NCBI GenBank assembly: GCA_016711705.1
Contig: JADJSK010000001.1
Span: forward strand, 744,001-808,000
DNA: 64,000 bases
Source: Candidatus Brachybacter algidus
Lineage (GTDB): Bacteria; Bacteroidota; Bacteroidia; Chitinophagales; Saprospiraceae
Direction of reading: 5' to 3'
Below are positions 61,982 through 64,000 of this stretch, piece by piece. A model generated the notes under the pieces. It saw only the letters and a program-made list of their open reading frames with translations. It made no database searches and had not been told where the DNA came from. The position numbers and the translations under genes are program-made. Positions within the stretch are counted from its first letter, which is position 1, and each line of letters begins with the position of its first letter.

Positions 61982-63812
61982 ATGGGTTACATTTCTCTCG
62001 AAGATTGCATTAACGAACTGGAAAAGACTGATCAACTGATCCGTATTAAGGAAGAGGTAGACCCGAATCTTGAAATGGCTTATATCCATCGAAGAGTCCA
62101 AGAAGCCGGTGGACCGGCACTCCTGTTTGAAAATGTCAAAGGTAGCCCATTTCGTGCCGCGTCTAATTTATATGGGACAAATGAACGTACTGAATACATA
62201 TTCAGACAAGAGATCGAAACCATCGAAACACTTGCTCAACTAAGACTGGACCCCGCTGCATATTTAAAAAAACCATTCAAACTACTTTCCTTGCTTCCCA
62301 AAGCAATTAAATCACTTCCAAAAAAAGTTAGTTCATCAGATTTAACAAGAAACATTACCCAAATCCATCAATTGCCACAGATAAAGTCCTGGCCAAAGGA
62401 CGGAGGTGCCTTTGTTACGCTGCCTCAAGTCTTATCTGTTGATCCTGAAAAACCCGGAATAAAAAATACCAACATTGGAATGTACCGCATCCAAATGAGC
62501 GGCAATGACTATGAATTAAACAAAGAAATTGGTCTTCATTATCAGATCCATCGCGGTATCGGTGTGCATCATCAGCAATATAACAACCTAAAAAAACCAT
62601 TTAAAGTTAGTATTAATGTCGGTGGTCCACCCTCGCATACCATTGCAGCTGTGCTGCCCCTTCCGGAAGGTTTTAGTGAAACAATCTTTTCAGGACTTTT
62701 GAATGACAGACGTTATAGATATATCGAACAAGATGGGTATTATCTTAGTGCGGAAGCAGATTTTTGCATCACAGGTATCATCGATCCTGAAAAATTGAAA
62801 GAAGAAGGCCCATTCGGAGATCATCTGGGTTATTACAGCCTCTCCCACCCTTTTCCATTGATGCATGTGGATAAAGTCTATCATAAAACCAATGCTATCT
62901 GGCATTTTACTGTAGTTGGTCGTCCGCCTGCTGAAGACAGTGGATTTGGGTATTTGATCCACAGATTGTTTGGCAGCACTGTTCAATCAGAATTTCCCGG
63001 TTTAAAGAAAGTACATGCAGTGGATGCTGCAGGAGTTCATCCATTACTATTTGCTATCGGTTCAGAAAGGTATATGCCTTTCCGAGATCAAAGACCTGAA
63101 GAAATTTTAACAATAGCCAATAGACTATTGGGCAGTGGACAGACTTCTTTGGCGAAATACTTATTCATCACGGCCCAAGATGCTGATATCGTTCCCGATG
63201 TTTATGATGTCAAAGGATTTTTGAAGTATACTTTCGAAAGGATTGACTTCAATCGCGACTTGCACTTCATAACCAAAACGACGATTGATACACTGGATTA
63301 CTCAGGAGATGGATTGAATCATGGTAGTAAATTGATTGTTGCAGCATATGGACCGCCTTTGAGACAATTAAATTCAACATTGCCACACGATCTTTTATTG
63401 CCTCCGGGATTTCAGGATCCGAAGTTTTTTACATCTGGAATTCTGTGTGTCAAAGGACCAAAAGTATGAAAATAGAAAAGTTGGTCATGCTCAGGCAGGT
63501 GTGCTTGCATCCTACATTGAAAGATTTGATTGGCAAGGTGTTGCGCTGATAGTCATATGCGATGATGTGGATTTCACTATAGCAACAGACAATAATTTCG
63601 TTTGGATAACCTTTACCAGATCCAATCCTGCAGCCAATTGTTATGGCTTAAACGAAAGAATGGACCATAAACACTGGAGTATAGATGCCCCGCTTATTAT
63701 TGACGCCCGAATAAAACCGCACCATGCGCCTGTGCTTGAGGACGAGCCTAAAGTTCTAGAAAAGGCTAACAGATTTTTTACCTCAAAAGGACCTTTATCA
63801 AAATGGGGTTAA
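61982..63812 (+). pseudogene. ubiD: UbiD family decarboxylase, frameshifted
   Basis: The first frame (61982-63469, 495 residues) has the UbiD features MGYISLEDCINELEKTDQLI, GGPALLFENVKGSPF, the prFMN-binding region NIGMYRIQMSGNDY and EGPFGDHLGYYS, and ends at ILCVKGPKV. The second frame (63447-63812) carries the family's C-terminus, with VWITFTRSNPAANCYGLNER and PLIIDARIKPHHAP. Removing one A from the AAAA run at 63460-63463 joins them into one protein of about 609 residues. The gene may be intact in the organism. The exact substrate (menaquinone or ubiquinone-type precursor, or another aromatic acid) is not clear. Confidence 0.85.
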
Positions 63813-64000
63813 AACTTCCTGAACCATTTATTGAGAGGATAAAAAATGAATTGGGCGGAGAAGCTCAAAAATTTCTTGATAAATTGATGACTGATCCGCC
63901 TATTTCCATTCGTCGCAATCCACTGCGTATTTCTACGAATGAACTTCCAATAGACACGGTTATACCATGGGAATCTGACTCCTTCTATTTGACTGAAAGA
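63803..64000 (+). CDS. rRNA cytosine-C5-methyltransferase (NOL1/NOP2/Sun, RsmF-like), partial
   Basis: The first 66 residues are visible before the right edge: MGLKLPEPFIERIKNELGG, DPPISIRRNPLRIS and VIPWESDSFYLTER. LPexFxxrmk and SIRxNPLK are the N-terminal marks of RsmF-type m5C methyltransferases. The ATG lies 10 bp inside the end of the UbiD frame, so the two are probably co-transcribed. The catalytic part is outside the window. Confidence 0.8.
   Translation, partial: MGLKLPEPFIERIKNELGGEAQKFLDKLMTDPPISIRRNPLRISTNELPIDTVIPWESDSFYLTER

Noticed and set aside
1..64000. tRNA, rRNA, riboswitch or tmRNA genes
   Set aside because: No cloverleaf TpsiC-arm pattern or known RNA signature was noticed in the gaps by eye; a covariance-model scan would be decisive.

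Overview
The window is chromosomal DNA of an AT-rich member of the Bacteroidota, probably near the Saprospiria/Chitinophagia. The evidence is a cbb3 oxidase operon with fused CcoN-CcoO, type IX secretion C-terminal domains of types A and B, a TonB-dependent receptor paired with a DUF5689-type lipoprotein, a BT_3928-like DoxX protein, promoters resembling TAnnTTTG, and few Shine-Dalgarno sequences. Many genes start with TTG. No rRNA, tRNA, CRISPR array, insertion sequence or prophage was recognised.

0-5.4 kb: a partial, apparently catalytically degenerate 5'-nucleotidase paralog, a small HEAGH zincin-like protein, three tandem tail-collar (MdpB-type) proteins, a leaderless periplasmic-binding-fold protein, and an overlapping formyltransferase. 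The last five form the least ordinary locus here and the best candidate for an undescribed system. 5.5-14.7 kb: a tightly packed respiratory operon (hemerythrin-like protein, copper ATPase FixI, CcoS, CcoNO, CcoQ-like, CcoP, CcoG, FixH, SafE-like) read leftwards behind an FNR-type palindrome, with a Crp/Fnr regulator next to it.

15.8-32.6 kb: mostly housekeeping (uracil-DNA glycosylase family, MurB, ABC exporter, ScpA, RsmI-like, YbaB, sigma-54 activator, MiaB, AroE), a MazF-like toxin-antitoxin pair with a frameshifted toxin, and a surface module (lipoprotein, TonB receptor, LamG/CHU_C protein). 32.8-50 kb: TMEM175-like channel, a truncated T9SS protein, a THUMP RNA methyltransferase, acyl-CoA carboxylase beta, nucleoside transport and salvage (NupC, Udk), purine synthesis (PurK, PurE), malic enzyme, LOG protein, RadA, an S24-type regulator, TrmH and an aldehyde dehydrogenase. 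50-64 kb: a frameshifted substrate-binding lipoprotein, GuaA, an OmpA/TSP3 protein, NusB, a DoxX protein, PolA, a biotin carrier, a frameshifted UbiD decarboxylase and the start of an rRNA cytosine methyltransferase.

Three genes (MazF-like toxin, binding lipoprotein, UbiD) are each broken by a single-base change in a homopolymer-rich spot. These may be real, but sequencing error should be excluded first. Intergenic regions are filled with short-word low-complexity repeats, a duplicated 106-bp element, a 23-bp tandem array and GC-rich palindromes. All functional names come from motif recognition by eye; no database search was run.
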